Positions 54,159 to 62,983 are shown, counted from the first letter of the stretch. The stretch: DNA of 64,000 nucleotides from JAYZDK01 sp964604165 (GCA_964604165.1 CAZRYF010000001.1:1-64000), one strand, 5' to 3'. Program-made: numbers and translations. The notes: generated from the sequence alone by a model not told the origin.

Positions 54159-55474
54159 CGTCCTGCCAGATTCGGTGGGGAATTGGGGTGGGCCTCTGGG
54201 CTGCGGTGTTGTTGGTGGTGGCATCGCAGGTTCCTTTGAGCGCGGACGAGGCCTACTACTGGTGCTGGTCCCAGGCGCTGGACTGGGGGTATTTTGACCA
54301 TCCCCCGGCCATCGCGGCTTGGATTCGATCCGGGGTGGAGTTGCTTGGGGACACAGAGCTGGGTGTGCGAATGCCCGGCATCCTCACGGCCGCTGCGGTC
54401 CTGTGGGCGGTGTTGGGGTGGGGGGTCCAAGATGAAGATGCGTCCTTGGCGGCCCTTCTCCTCTTGACGACGCCGCTCTTGTGCCTGGGCGTGGTGCTGG
54501 CCACCCCGGACGTGGTGCTTGTGGCGGCCTGGCTGGGGGCCTTGCTGGCCTGGAGACATGATCGGCCGGCACGGGCGGGTCTTTTTGTGGGCCTGGCGAT
54601 GCTGGCGAAGGCCACCGGATTGCTTCTCTTGCCCGCGCTTTGGTTGTCATCCAGAAGGGGAGGGTGGCGCCAGGCAATGGTGGCCACCGGGGTGGCGCTC
54701 TTGGTGGTGCTTCCCCACGCGGTCTGGCTGCTTCAACACCAGGGCCTCTCTTGGCGCTACCAGTTGGCGCGGGAGGGCCTTGGCGGGGGAGGCTGGGGGC
54801 TCTTGTTGCTTTTGGGGGGACAGGCGGCGGTCGTGGGCCCGGTTCTTCTTGGGGCAGGTCTGGTGTGGGGGGGGCGAGGGCCAAGGGATGCACGCTGGTG
54901 GTCCGCGGCGCTTGTGGTGGGGTTCTGTGTGCTCTCCGCGGTCCGTGGTCGTTCTGAACCCAATTGGCTGGCGCCCGCCTGGGCCGCCGTGCTTTGGGGC
55001 ATGGCCGAGAGTCGGGGACGCTTGCGGCGTGCCGCATGGGTGGGCGGAGGCCTGGGCGCCCTCGGGAGTGGACTGGTGCTGGTTCATCTCTTTGTACCCT
55101 TGTGGAACCTGCCGAAAGAACCCACCCAGCGGATCTTTGGAGGCCCCGCGTTGGGTGCTGCCGTAGAGGCTTGGGGCACGGGTGTAGCGGTGACTGAGCG
55201 GTACCAGGAGGCCTCCTGGATTCGATTCTATGGAGGCATGGACGCCACCACCCTGCCCGGGTTGGGCCGAGAGGACCAGTTCGACACATGGCGGGAGACG
55301 CTGCCGGAAGAGGCGGTGTATGTGCGCCGCACAGCAACTACGGCACCGGAAGTGCGGTCGTTCTACGACTCGGTCGGGGAGGGTCGGGTGGTACAAGCAC
55401 ACCGGGGGAATCGCCTGGTGGGGTCCTGGCAGGTCTACAGTCTGGCCCGGCCGCGCTATTTTGATCTTCCGTGA
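54155..55474 (+). CDS. ArnT/PMT-like membrane glycosyltransferase (GT-C fold)
   Basis: 439 residues with about ten transmembrane helices. The N-terminal periplasmic loop has SADEAYYWCWSQAL and GYFDHPPAIA, the acidic DE and HPP features of ArnT-like enzymes. They use a polyprenyl-phosphate sugar donor on the periplasmic side, to modify lipid A or protein. The preceding Dpm1-like gene could make that donor. Position among lipid A genes suggests lipid A or core sugar decoration, by inference. Confidence 0.82.
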   Translation: MTSCQIRWGIGVGLWAAVLLVVASQVPLSADEAYYWCWSQALDWGYFDHPPAIAAWIRSGVELLGDTELGVRMPGILTAAAVLWAVLGWGVQDEDASLAALLLLTTPLLCLGVVLATPDVVLVAAWLGALLAWRHDRPARAGLFVGLAMLAKATGLLLLPALWLSSRRGGWRQAMVATGVALLVVLPHAVWLLQHQGLSWRYQLAREGLGGGGWGLLLLLGGQAAVVGPVLLGAGLVWGGRGPRDARWWSAALVVGFCVLSAVRGRSEPNWLAPAWAAVLWGMAESRGRLRRAAWVGGGLGALGSGLVLVHLFVPLWNLPKEPTQRIFGGPALGAAVEAWGTGVAVTERYQEASWIRFYGGMDATTLPGLGREDQFDTWRETLPEEAVYVRRTATTAPEVRSFYDSVGEGRVVQAHRGNRLVGSWQVYSLARPRYFDLP

Positions 55475-57189
55475 GCTCCTCCCTGCGACGATTGTTGGCC
55501 TGGGTCCGACCCCATTGGGCAGCCTTGGGCTTCGCGGGGGCTCTCCTTGCCATCGGAGCTCTCTGCGAGGGCGGTCTGATCTTTCTGTTGGAGACCGTTC
55601 TTGATGACGGACTGATTCAGGGAGATGCCACGGTGCTGGCATGGATTCCGGTGGCCGTGGCATGCCTGTACGGGATCAAGGGGGCGGCCCGGGTGGGAAG
55701 CGGCGCCTTGGTGCACCGAACCGGCCTTCGCATCGTTCGAGATCTGCGATCAGCGCTGTTTGGGCACCTGATGGTCCTGGAGCCTGCTTTTCATGCGGAG
55801 GGGTCCTCTGAGGAGCGCCTGTCCCGGCTCACCCAGGATGTGGCCCGCACCGAGGGGATAGTCCATGGCCTCGCCCATGGGGTGGAGAAGCCCTTGACCC
55901 TTTTGGCGCTCTTGGGTGCGGCCTTCTGCATGGACTGGCGGCTGACTCTCGCGGCGGTTGTGGTGCTTCCCGGTGTGGGGTTGGCGATTCACCTCTTTTC
56001 TACTCGACTTCGGCGGACCTTTCGCCAGAGTCTGGACAACCTGGGTCGCCTGGGCGTGAGCGCGGGACAAAGCCTCGACGGTGTGGAGGTGATTCAATCC
56101 CTGGGGGGACAGAAGGTGCGGGAGGCTCACTTTGAGCAGGAGAACGAGGAACAAGAGCGGCTTCTCTTTCGCGCCCGGTTGGCCCGGATCATTCCGGGGC
56201 CCTTGATCGAGGCTCTTGCTGCTGTCGGGGTGGGGCTGGTCATCTACAGCGGCGGGGCGCGGGTTCTGGCCGGAACGCTCCAGCCCGGGGAGCTCATGGC
56301 CTTTCTGGTGGCGATTGGCATGATGCACATGCCTTTGAAGGGCCTCTCCGCCATGGCCGCGGATCTTCAGGAGGCGCTTGCGGGTGCGGAGCGGGTGTTT
56401 GAAATCCTGGACCGTTTGCCTGCCATAGAAGGGGGCGCTGCCGTTCTGCCAGCGGGGCCCAGTACGCTTGTCTTCACCGATGTGTGGGTGACCCGTGGGA
56501 AACAGGGGGTCTTGAGAGGGGTGGATTTGGAGGTGCAGCCAGGGGAGGTGGTGGCGCTCGTAGGCGCGAGCGGGTGCGGGAAGACCACCTTGGCGTCCCT
56601 GGTACCCCGCCTACTGGATCCGGATCGAGGTACCATTCTCCTTCACGGTCGCAGTCTTGGGGAGTACACCCTTCAGAGCTTGCGATCCCAGGTGGCATTC
56701 GTACCCCAGCATCCGGTACTCTTTGCCGCAAGCGTGGCGGACAACGTGGCGTTGGGACGCCCAGGGGCCACACGCCCGCAGGTCGAGAAGGCGTGTCAAC
56801 AAGCGGGGGCAGCAGACCTCATCTCGCGGCTTCCACAGGGGTTGGACACTTTCTTGGAGGGTGCAGGAGCCCGCCTGTCCGGGGGCGAACGCCAGAGGCT
56901 TTGCATTGCGCGGGCCCTCCTCCTGAACGCGCCGGTGCTCTTACTGGACGAAGCCACGTCTTGCATGGAGCCGGGATCAGATGCGGTCTTTCAGGAGACT
57001 CTGGCGCAGCTTTCGAAGGAGAGGACCATTCTTGCGATCGCCCATCGTCTCTCCACGGTTCGTGCAGCGGACCGAATCGTGGTCTTGGAGGAGGGTCGCA
57101 TCGTGGACATGGGGCGCCACGAGGAACTCCTTGGCAGCAGCGTCTCCTATCGGCGATTCCTGGGTGCAACCGTTGAGGCCCAATCCTGA
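55471..57189 (+). CDS. msbA: MsbA-like lipid A exporter ABC transporter
   Basis: 572 residues: six transmembrane helices, then an ATPase domain with Walker A GASGCGKTT (about 365-373), signature RLSGGERQR and Walker B VLLLDEAT. The D-loop reads SCMEP instead of the usual SALD, a notable change. MsbA flips core-lipid A to the periplasmic leaflet. GTG start overlaps the preceding stop; its own stop overlaps the next ATG (TGATG). Confidence 0.88.
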   Translation: MSSSLRRLLAWVRPHWAALGFAGALLAIGALCEGGLIFLLETVLDDGLIQGDATVLAWIPVAVACLYGIKGAARVGSGALVHRTGLRIVRDLRSALFGHLMVLEPAFHAEGSSEERLSRLTQDVARTEGIVHGLAHGVEKPLTLLALLGAAFCMDWRLTLAAVVVLPGVGLAIHLFSTRLRRTFRQSLDNLGRLGVSAGQSLDGVEVIQSLGGQKVREAHFEQENEEQERLLFRARLARIIPGPLIEALAAVGVGLVIYSGGARVLAGTLQPGELMAFLVAIGMMHMPLKGLSAMAADLQEALAGAERVFEILDRLPAIEGGAAVLPAGPSTLVFTDVWVTRGKQGVLRGVDLEVQPGEVVALVGASGCGKTTLASLVPRLLDPDRGTILLHGRSLGEYTLQSLRSQVAFVPQHPVLFAASVADNVALGRPGATRPQVEKACQQAGAADLISRLPQGLDTFLEGAGARLSGGERQRLCIARALLLNAPVLLLDEATSCMEPGSDAVFQETLAQLSKERTILAIAHRLSTVRAADRIVVLEEGRIVDMGRHEELLGSSVSYRRFLGATVEAQS

Positions 57190-59321
57190 TGGGTCGGCTT
57201 GTCTACGGGTTGCTCTGGCTCGCCGCCATGCCGTGGGTGTGGGGGGTGTCCCGGCTACACCCGAGACTTCGGTTTGGGTGGGGTCAAAGGTGGGGCTGGG
57301 GCGTGCCGGCACTGGAGCCTGGGTGCATTTGGATTCACGCGGCTTCTGTGGGGGAAGGCCGAGCGGCGGAGGCCATTCTCCTTTCCCTTCGGGAGGCCGG
57401 CTGCGACAGGGTGACCCTTCGCACGGCTGCTACGCGGGAAGGATGGGAAACCGCACGGGGCCAGGACCTGTTGGCCATCGGTCCTCTGGACCATCCATGG
57501 GTGGTGGCCCGGTGGCTGAACCGGGTGCGCCCGGGGCTGTTGATCTTGGTGGAGGGAGAGCTCTGGCCCCACCTGCTCTTGGCCGCAAAGGCCCGCGGCA
57601 TTCCGGTCTTGGTGGCGGGAGCCCGGTTGGGTCCAGGGATCCGCCGCCTTCAGCGTTTCGCTCCCTCGCTTTTGCGGACCTGCATGGATTGTGTGTCTCG
57701 TTGGCTTCCCGCCGATCGCCAGGCGGCAGACCAACTGGAAGCCTGGGGGGCGGCCTCGGTGCGTTGCGTGGGCCACCCCAAGAGCGATGCTCCACCCGGA
57801 CCGGGTTTGGAGTTTGGCCGCCCAACGCTGGTGGCGGGCTCCACCCGGGCAGGGGAGGAAGCCATGCTCTTGGAGGCGATTCAGTGCCTGGAGGAGCCAC
57901 CTCTTCTTGTGTTGGCGCCGAGACATCCAGCCCGATTCGAGGAAGTGGGAGCCCTTCTTGGCGCTGTCGGTCTCCCCTGGTGCCGAAAGAGCGAGCTGGA
58001 AGAGGTGGTTCCAACGGACGTGGACGTGCTCTTGGTGGATTCCATGGGAGAGCTTTCGGGGCTCTACCGCGGCGCTGCTGCTGCCTTTGTGGGGGGCACT
58101 TTTCACCCGGAGATTGGGGGCCACTCACCTGCGGAGGCTGCAGCGGGCGGTGTTCCCCTGGTCTCGGGTCCGTTCAATGAGGCCCATCGCCCGTTGTGGG
58201 CCGTTCTGGATGCCCATGTGGCGCTGGAACCCGGGGACTTGCCGGCCTGTATTCAGGCAGCCCTTTCGGCGCCGGCGCCGGCGCCCTTGCCGGGGGGCGC
58301 AGCCGGAGAGGTGGCGCAGGAAGCGTTGGCGTGGGTGCCTTTGGAGGCGATCCGAGCCCGAACGCCTCGACCCTGGTTGGCGCCCATTGGTTGGGTGTGG
58401 ATGGCCCTCATGAGCTATCGAAACCTGTTTTACTCCTTCCGAACAGGCGTTCGTACCCGTGGGCCGGTGGTGTCCGTGGGAAGTTTGGGCAGCGGGGGAG
58501 CGGGGAAGACGCCGGTGTCCGCCTGGCTGGCGGAGCACCTCGGGGAGCGGGGAATAGCAGCCACTGTAGTGGCCCGGGGCTACGGGAGGGGCCGAGTTGG
58601 CAAGTACGTGCGCACCCCGGTGGCCCGCAGGGATGCGGTCTGGTTGGGGGACGAGCTGGCGATGCTGGCCAGGAGGGGGCTCTCTGTGATCTCCAGCCCC
58701 GACCGAGTGGCGGGGGCGGAGGTGGCCTTTGCCCAAGGAGCGCAGGTGGTGGTGCTTGATGATGGATTTCAACACCGCCGAATCGCCCGGGATCTCGACA
58801 TCGTGGTGGTGGATGGTCGCTGGCCGGAAGAAGGTGGACCTCTGCCAGCCGGAGAACGCAGGGAGCCACTGGATGCCGTACGTCGTGCGGATGTGCTGTG
58901 GGTCAGCGGTGGAGCGACTCCCAAGGGGTTGGCGCAGTCTCTGAAACCCGGGGCGCTTGTGGTTCGCTCCCATGTGCAGCCAGTTTGTTGGATTCGGGGG
59001 GAGGAGGAGTTGCCCCTGGGGGAGCTGGCAAGCCGTTCGGTGTGTGCTTTCGCCGGAATCGCCCGTCCGGGCCGCTTTCTCTCCCAGCTGGTGGGTCTGG
59101 GGATACGGATCGGAGGGTGGCGCACCTTTCCCGATCACCACCGCTTCAGCGCCCGGGAGGTTCGGGACCTGCTCACCTGGTCAAGGGGGCGGCCCCTGGT
59201 CACCACGGAGAAGGACCAGGTCCGTTTGCCCTCGGACCTGGAGGTTTGGTGCCTCCGGGTGCGATGTGTTCCCGTGGAAGGCCGGGAGCCCCTGGAGCTG
59301 TTGTTGCGGGAGATCGCATGA
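57189..59321 (+). CDS. WaaA-LpxK fusion: Kdo transferase and lipid A 4'-kinase
   Basis: 710 residues in one continuous frame. Residues 1 to about 385 are WaaA (KdtA): IHAASVGEGRAAEA with catalytic E56, VEGELWPHLLLAAKARGIPV and FVGGTFHPEIGGHSPAEAAA. Residues about 395-710 are LpxK: a membrane-associating helix, P-loop GSLGSGGAGKTP, VARGYGRG, LDDGFQHRRIARDLDIVVVD and FPDHHRFS. The two act on consecutive steps: LpxK phosphorylates the disaccharide and WaaA then adds Kdo. The N-terminal WaaA membrane helix is also present. No stop, N tract or homopolymer lies at the junction. Confidence 0.92.
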   Translation: MGRLVYGLLWLAAMPWVWGVSRLHPRLRFGWGQRWGWGVPALEPGCIWIHAASVGEGRAAEAILLSLREAGCDRVTLRTAATREGWETARGQDLLAIGPLDHPWVVARWLNRVRPGLLILVEGELWPHLLLAAKARGIPVLVAGARLGPGIRRLQRFAPSLLRTCMDCVSRWLPADRQAADQLEAWGAASVRCVGHPKSDAPPGPGLEFGRPTLVAGSTRAGEEAMLLEAIQCLEEPPLLVLAPRHPARFEEVGALLGAVGLPWCRKSELEEVVPTDVDVLLVDSMGELSGLYRGAAAAFVGGTFHPEIGGHSPAEAAAGGVPLVSGPFNEAHRPLWAVLDAHVALEPGDLPACIQAALSAPAPAPLPGGAAGEVAQEALAWVPLEAIRARTPRPWLAPIGWVWMALMSYRNLFYSFRTGVRTRGPVVSVGSLGSGGAGKTPVSAWLAEHLGERGIAATVVARGYGRGRVGKYVRTPVARRDAVWLGDELAMLARRGLSVISSPDRVAGAEVAFAQGAQVVVLDDGFQHRRIARDLDIVVVDGRWPEEGGPLPAGERREPLDAVRRADVLWVSGGATPKGLAQSLKPGALVVRSHVQPVCWIRGEEELPLGELASRSVCAFAGIARPGRFLSQLVGLGIRIGGWRTFPDHHRFSAREVRDLLTWSRGRPLVTTEKDQVRLPSDLEVWCLRVRCVPVEGREPLELLLREIA

Positions 59322-60136
59322 GCCGGGTGCTCTTGGGACTCCTTGTACGCCTGCCTTGTCGTGTAGCGTGGGCGGCTGCCTGGGCACTGTCCTGGACCTG
59401 GTGGAGCCTGGTGCGGACTCGTCGGTCGCTCGCGGTGGAGAATCTGAGACAGGCCCTCCCGGAGGCGCCCCCCGGGCCCGTGCTACGTACCATGATGCAG
59501 GAGCTCATTCTCGCCATGTGGGAGGGACTCAGGCACCGACACCGGATCCTTCCCGGTCTCACCTTTGAAGGCTTGGAACGTCTTGAGGAACGTGCCGGTA
59601 AGGGGGAGGGGAGCCTGGTCTTGACGGGCCATGCGGGGGCCTGGGAGTTGTTTGCGTTTGCCGCCGCCCGGGAGCACGGCCTCCCCGTTACCCTGATCGC
59701 CCGTCCTCCCACTTGGGGGCCCGCCCGTCGCCTTTTGCGGGAGGCAAGGACGGGGGCCGGTATGGAGATTCTGCCCCCGGAGCGATCTATCTGGCGGGTC
59801 CTGGCGGCCTTGAGAGAGGGGCGGGTGGTGGTCTTTCTCTTGGATCAACGCCACAACCAGGGACAGCCCGTACCCTTTTTTGGCCGAGAGGCCTGGACCT
59901 CCCGCGCACTCGCGCTGGTCGCAGCCCGAAGCGGCTGCCCGGTGTTTGGGGCTTGGGCCTGGCGAGAGGGTCTGGGTCGCCACAGGTTTGTGGTCGAGGC
60001 TCCGTTGGAAACGACGGGGGACCTGGTCCGAGATACCTCCCTCTTCATGTCCTTTTACGAGGCGCACATTGCAGCGCGTCCGGCCTCTTGGCTTTGGCTC
60101 CATGATCGGTGGCGGCGCCCGAAGGTGGCGGCGTGA
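59318..60136 (+). CDS. LpxL/LpxM-like lipid A late acyltransferase
   Basis: 272 residues. An N-terminal membrane helix is followed by the HX4E catalytic motif at H105-AGAWE110. Conserved FLLDQRHNQG and PVPFFGREAWTSRALA are typical of lysophospholipid/lipid A acyltransferases. It transfers a secondary acyl chain to Kdo-lipid A. Start ATG 59318 overlaps the WaaA-LpxK stop. Confidence 0.88.
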   Translation: MSRVLLGLLVRLPCRVAWAAAWALSWTWWSLVRTRRSLAVENLRQALPEAPPGPVLRTMMQELILAMWEGLRHRHRILPGLTFEGLERLEERAGKGEGSLVLTGHAGAWELFAFAAAREHGLPVTLIARPPTWGPARRLLREARTGAGMEILPPERSIWRVLAALREGRVVVFLLDQRHNQGQPVPFFGREAWTSRALALVAARSGCPVFGAWAWREGLGRHRFVVEAPLETTGDLVRDTSLFMSFYEAHIAARPASWLWLHDRWRRPKVAA

Positions 60137-60339
60137 GTATTCCCCACGAGGTGCGTGCTCTCCTTGTCTGTCCGGTGTGCGAGGGGGAATTCGAAGACAC
60201 GGAGCAGGGGTTGCACTGCCTCCATTGCCAGAAGGTGTACCCGGTCCTGGATGGCGTTCCGGTGCTGTTGCCTGCCCGGGCCCGCAAGGCTCCCTCGATG
60301 GTCGAGGGCGGGGGCGACGGAAGCCCGCCCCGGAGATAG
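60133..60339 (+). CDS. Trm112-like zinc-binding protein
   Basis: 68 residues. Two CXXC pairs (C13-PVC16 and C29-LHC32) and the PVLDGVPVLLP tail define the Trm112/YcaR family. YcaR lies beside lpxK in E. coli, so this context is conserved. Trm112 proteins activate methyltransferases in other organisms; the bacterial partner is unknown. GTG start overlaps the previous stop. Confidence 0.88.
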   Translation: MSIPHEVRALLVCPVCEGEFEDTEQGLHCLHCQKVYPVLDGVPVLLPARARKAPSMVEGGGDGSPPRR

Positions 60340-60348
60340 GGGCCTGTC

Positions 60349-61137
60349 GTGCCCGCCCCGGATCCAAAGCGCCCCTCCAGGAAGCGGAGGCGGCAGTCGT
60401 CTCGGCCTCCTGAGTTGTTGTTCCACGGGACCTGCCTGTCTCAAGTACGGCGGGCCAGGGAGCTCGGCGAGCTTGTTCGTGACAACGGCCAGGACCTGTA
60501 CCTCTCCACCTCGGAGTCCCAGGCTTGGAAGGTCGCCCACCGCTCGGCCCAGGAACCGGTGGTGTTGGTGGTGGAAGCTCGAAGAGCCGTGCGGGATGGG
60601 GTCTCTTTTCGGCGGGGGAGGGGAGGTCTGTTCTTGACGGGGGCTGTGCCGTCTCGACATGTGCTGAACCTGGGGGATGGTTTTGGGGAGCAGTTCTCAG
60701 CCGGTGGTTTTCTGGTCCGGGAGCGGGACGGTCAGGCGCAAGTGGCGCTGGTGAGCTGTCGTAGGGGGCGGCGGGACTCCTGGGAGATCGCCAAAGGAAA
60801 GCTCGAGGACGGGGAGACGCCACAGGAGAGCGCCAAGCGGGAGCTTCAGGAAGAAATGGGGTTTACCTCCGGTCTCGAGATCCTTCATGACCTCGGTGTT
60901 GTGCACTATGCATTTCACGTTCCAGGGACGGGACCCCGCCTCAAACGACTTCATGTCTACGTGCTCCAGGCAGATCCTGAGCCAGAGACATTTGAACCCA
61001 GGGAGGAAGAGGGGATACTGGAGGTTCGCTGGTTCCCTGTGGAGGAGGCCCGGCGCCTTGTGCCCCACCCCTCTCTTCGGCCGGTCCTGAACCGATTGGC
61101 CAAATTGTACAGAAAGGATGCAACAAATGGCAGCTGA
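60349..61137 (+). CDS. KptA/Tpt1-like domain fused to a Nudix hydrolase
   Basis: 262 residues. Residues about 23-108 resemble the C-terminal lobe of RNA 2'-phosphotransferase KptA/Tpt1: LFHGTCLSQV, DLYLSTSESQAWKVA, PVVLVVEARRAVRDG, GGLFLTG and VPSRHV. The N-terminal winged-helix lobe is missing. Residues about 115-245 are a Nudix hydrolase with a complete GX5EX7REUXEEXGU box (G150, E156, R164-E165, E168-E169, G171). KptA uses NAD+ and forms ADP-ribose cyclic phosphate; Nudix enzymes often hydrolyse ADP-ribose derivatives. A single protein handling both is plausible. GTG 60349 follows AGGGG. Confidence 0.72.
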   Translation: MPAPDPKRPSRKRRRQSSRPPELLFHGTCLSQVRRARELGELVRDNGQDLYLSTSESQAWKVAHRSAQEPVVLVVEARRAVRDGVSFRRGRGGLFLTGAVPSRHVLNLGDGFGEQFSAGGFLVRERDGQAQVALVSCRRGRRDSWEIAKGKLEDGETPQESAKRELQEEMGFTSGLEILHDLGVVHYAFHVPGTGPRLKRLHVYVLQADPEPETFEPREEEGILEVRWFPVEEARRLVPHPSLRPVLNRLAKLYRKDATNGS

Positions 61138-61429
61138 CTACCTGTCTTGGTTTGAAGACCTCTTTGAAGAAGCGCAAGTGCCCCTGAACCCAGAGAACGA
61201 GGACTGGCTGGACCGGGCAGTGCACCGCATCGCGGGTCTTTCCCACCCCCAGGAGGACCCAAATCGCGTGCTGGAGATCATTCGGGAGCGGTTTCTGCGC
61301 CTTGGTCCGCCGGGAAGACAGCTATTTGCAGCGCATTTGCGCGATGAGGCCTTTGCCCGTCGAGACAGCCCCATGAGGCCTGCCCAGGGGGCTGCCTACT
61401 TCGACAATGAATCGGGGGGGTATTCCTGA
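61127..61429 (+). CDS. conserved hypothetical protein, about 100 residues
   Basis: 100 residues starting ADYLSWFEDLFEEA, helical and acidic at the front, basic and aromatic at the end. ATG 61127 follows AAAGG and overlaps the Nudix gene by 11 bases, so translation is coupled. An ATG at 61118 is also possible. No family recognised; the overlap suggests it works with the KptA-like/Nudix protein. Confidence 0.6.
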   Translation: MAADYLSWFEDLFEEAQVPLNPENEDWLDRAVHRIAGLSHPQEDPNRVLEIIRERFLRLGPPGRQLFAAHLRDEAFARRDSPMRPAQGAAYFDNESGGYS

Positions 61430-61510
61430 CCCGGTTCAGCCAGGATGGCTCAACCTCCAATGTGTCCGTGTTACGGTGGGAGTGATGCGAAACTGAAACA
61501 CGGGTGAAAC

Positions 61511-62920
61511 ATGGACGCCCACAGGCAATTCCAGAGGTGGATACGCCAGATTGGGCCCGTGGAGGCCTTCACAGGCCTGGTGGCCCTCCTGGAGTCACTG
61601 GATGAAGACGGTGCAGCGGTCTTCGCGGTCGATGCGGGTCGGAACATCCAGTTCTGGAGTGAGGGGGCACAGCGCCTTCTTGGATTTCCGGCGGAGGACG
61701 TGGTGGGGCAACACTGTCTCAAGTCCAACCGGTGTGAGAACTGCATGGCCGGGTGCGGGATCACGACCCACGGTCAGATCAGTGACGTGCCCCTGAAGTA
61801 CTTTGATTCCCACGGCAATGAGGTGTTGATCGAGAAGTCTGGACGGGCTTTCTTTGATGCGGCCGGAGATTTCGCAGGGGGAATTGAGATTCTGCGACCC
61901 AGGAGGGAGGGGAGGAAGGCGAAGGGGGAGCGTCTCCCGCGTCCATCCCAGAGGGATGATCTCCTCGCTGGGTTTGAGGTGGAGCAGTTTCACGGACTGG
62001 TGACGGGAAACCCGGAAATGAGGAGGGTGTTCGCGCTCATCCGAAATGTGGCTGAGACCCAAGCGACCGTCCTGGTGCGGGGGGAGAGCGGAACCGGAAA
62101 GGAGCTGGTAGCGCGAGCTCTGCACGAGGAGAGCCAGCGACGGAACAAGCCATTTCTGGCGGTGAATTGCGCGGCCTTGAGCGAGAACCTGTTGGAGAGC
62201 GAGCTCTTTGGACACGTGAAGGGGGCCTTCACCGGCGCGGTTGCGAACCGAAAGGGGCTCTTTGAGCAAGCGGACGGGGGGACCCTCTTTTTAGACGAGG
62301 TGGCAGAGCTGCACTTGGACCTGCAGGCCAAGTTGCTTCGGGTTTTGCAGGAGCAGGTCTTCTCTCCCGTGGGCTCTACCCGAACGGTGAAGGTGGATGT
62401 GCGCATCATCTCGGCGACGCATCAACCCCTTCGACTTCGCGCGGCAGAGGGGACGTTTCGCGAAGACCTCATGTACCGCCTGAGGGTCGTGCCCCTCTAC
62501 ATTCCGGCCCTTCGAGAGCGGCGCCTGGACGTGGAGATCCTGCTTCGCCATTTTGTGCAGCGAAACAACGAACGGGGTCCGCGCATGGTGAGAGACATCC
62601 ACCCGGATGCGCTCCGCGTTCTCCTGGATCACCGCTGGCCCGGAAATGTTCGGGAGGTGATCAACGTCGTCCAATATGCCTTTGCGGTGGGCCGTGCTCC
62701 GACGCTTGGGCTCTCCGACTTACCCCCTGAATTCCGGGAGGCGGATTCATCCTTGCGGGTTCCAATGCCCGGAGTCATGCAACACAGTCCGGAACAAAGC
62801 GAGAAGAGGGAAATGGAGTTGGCTCTTTCCCAAACAGGCGGTCACATCGGCCAAGCGGCGGAACGGCTGGGCATGAGTCGTCCCACCTTCTGGCGAAAGC
62901 GGAAGAAGTACGGCTTTTAA
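61511..62920 (+). CDS. sigma-54-dependent transcriptional activator with cysteine-rich PAS domain
   Basis: 469 residues. An N-terminal PAS domain (about 22-130) carries C69, C75, C78 and C82 (CLKSNRCENCMAGC). The AAA+ core follows: Walker A GESGTGKE (191-198), the sigma-54 contact GAFTGA (238-243) and Walker B GGTLFLDE. A Fis-type helix-turn-helix ends the protein (GHIGQAAERLGMSRPTFWRK). There is no receiver domain, so signals likely enter through the PAS/cysteine region, possibly redox or metal. Three GAAAC steps lie just upstream (about 61488-61510) and may be regulatory. Targets are unknown. Confidence 0.9.
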   Translation: MDAHRQFQRWIRQIGPVEAFTGLVALLESLDEDGAAVFAVDAGRNIQFWSEGAQRLLGFPAEDVVGQHCLKSNRCENCMAGCGITTHGQISDVPLKYFDSHGNEVLIEKSGRAFFDAAGDFAGGIEILRPRREGRKAKGERLPRPSQRDDLLAGFEVEQFHGLVTGNPEMRRVFALIRNVAETQATVLVRGESGTGKELVARALHEESQRRNKPFLAVNCAALSENLLESELFGHVKGAFTGAVANRKGLFEQADGGTLFLDEVAELHLDLQAKLLRVLQEQVFSPVGSTRTVKVDVRIISATHQPLRLRAAEGTFREDLMYRLRVVPLYIPALRERRLDVEILLRHFVQRNNERGPRMVRDIHPDALRVLLDHRWPGNVREVINVVQYAFAVGRAPTLGLSDLPPEFREADSSLRVPMPGVMQHSPEQSEKREMELALSQTGGHIGQAAERLGMSRPTFWRKRKKYGF

Positions 62921-62964
62921 CCCGCAAGCCGCCGCCCAAGTGGATGGACAGGCGGCTGCGGGTT
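62919..62964. terminator. strong hairpin between convergent genes
   Basis: AACCCGCAAGCCGCC and GGCGGCTGCGGGTT pair over 14 bases with one bulged A and a 17-base loop. No T tract follows on either strand, but the position between two stops suggests a shared terminator. Confidence 0.55.
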
Positions 62965-62983
62965 GTGAGGAGACGGGGTGAGT

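Noticed and set aside
58898..59317. N-terminal extension of the LpxL-like frame
   Set aside because: It overlaps the LpxK half of the fusion, where the LpxK frame has clear motifs; ATG 59318 gives the family start.
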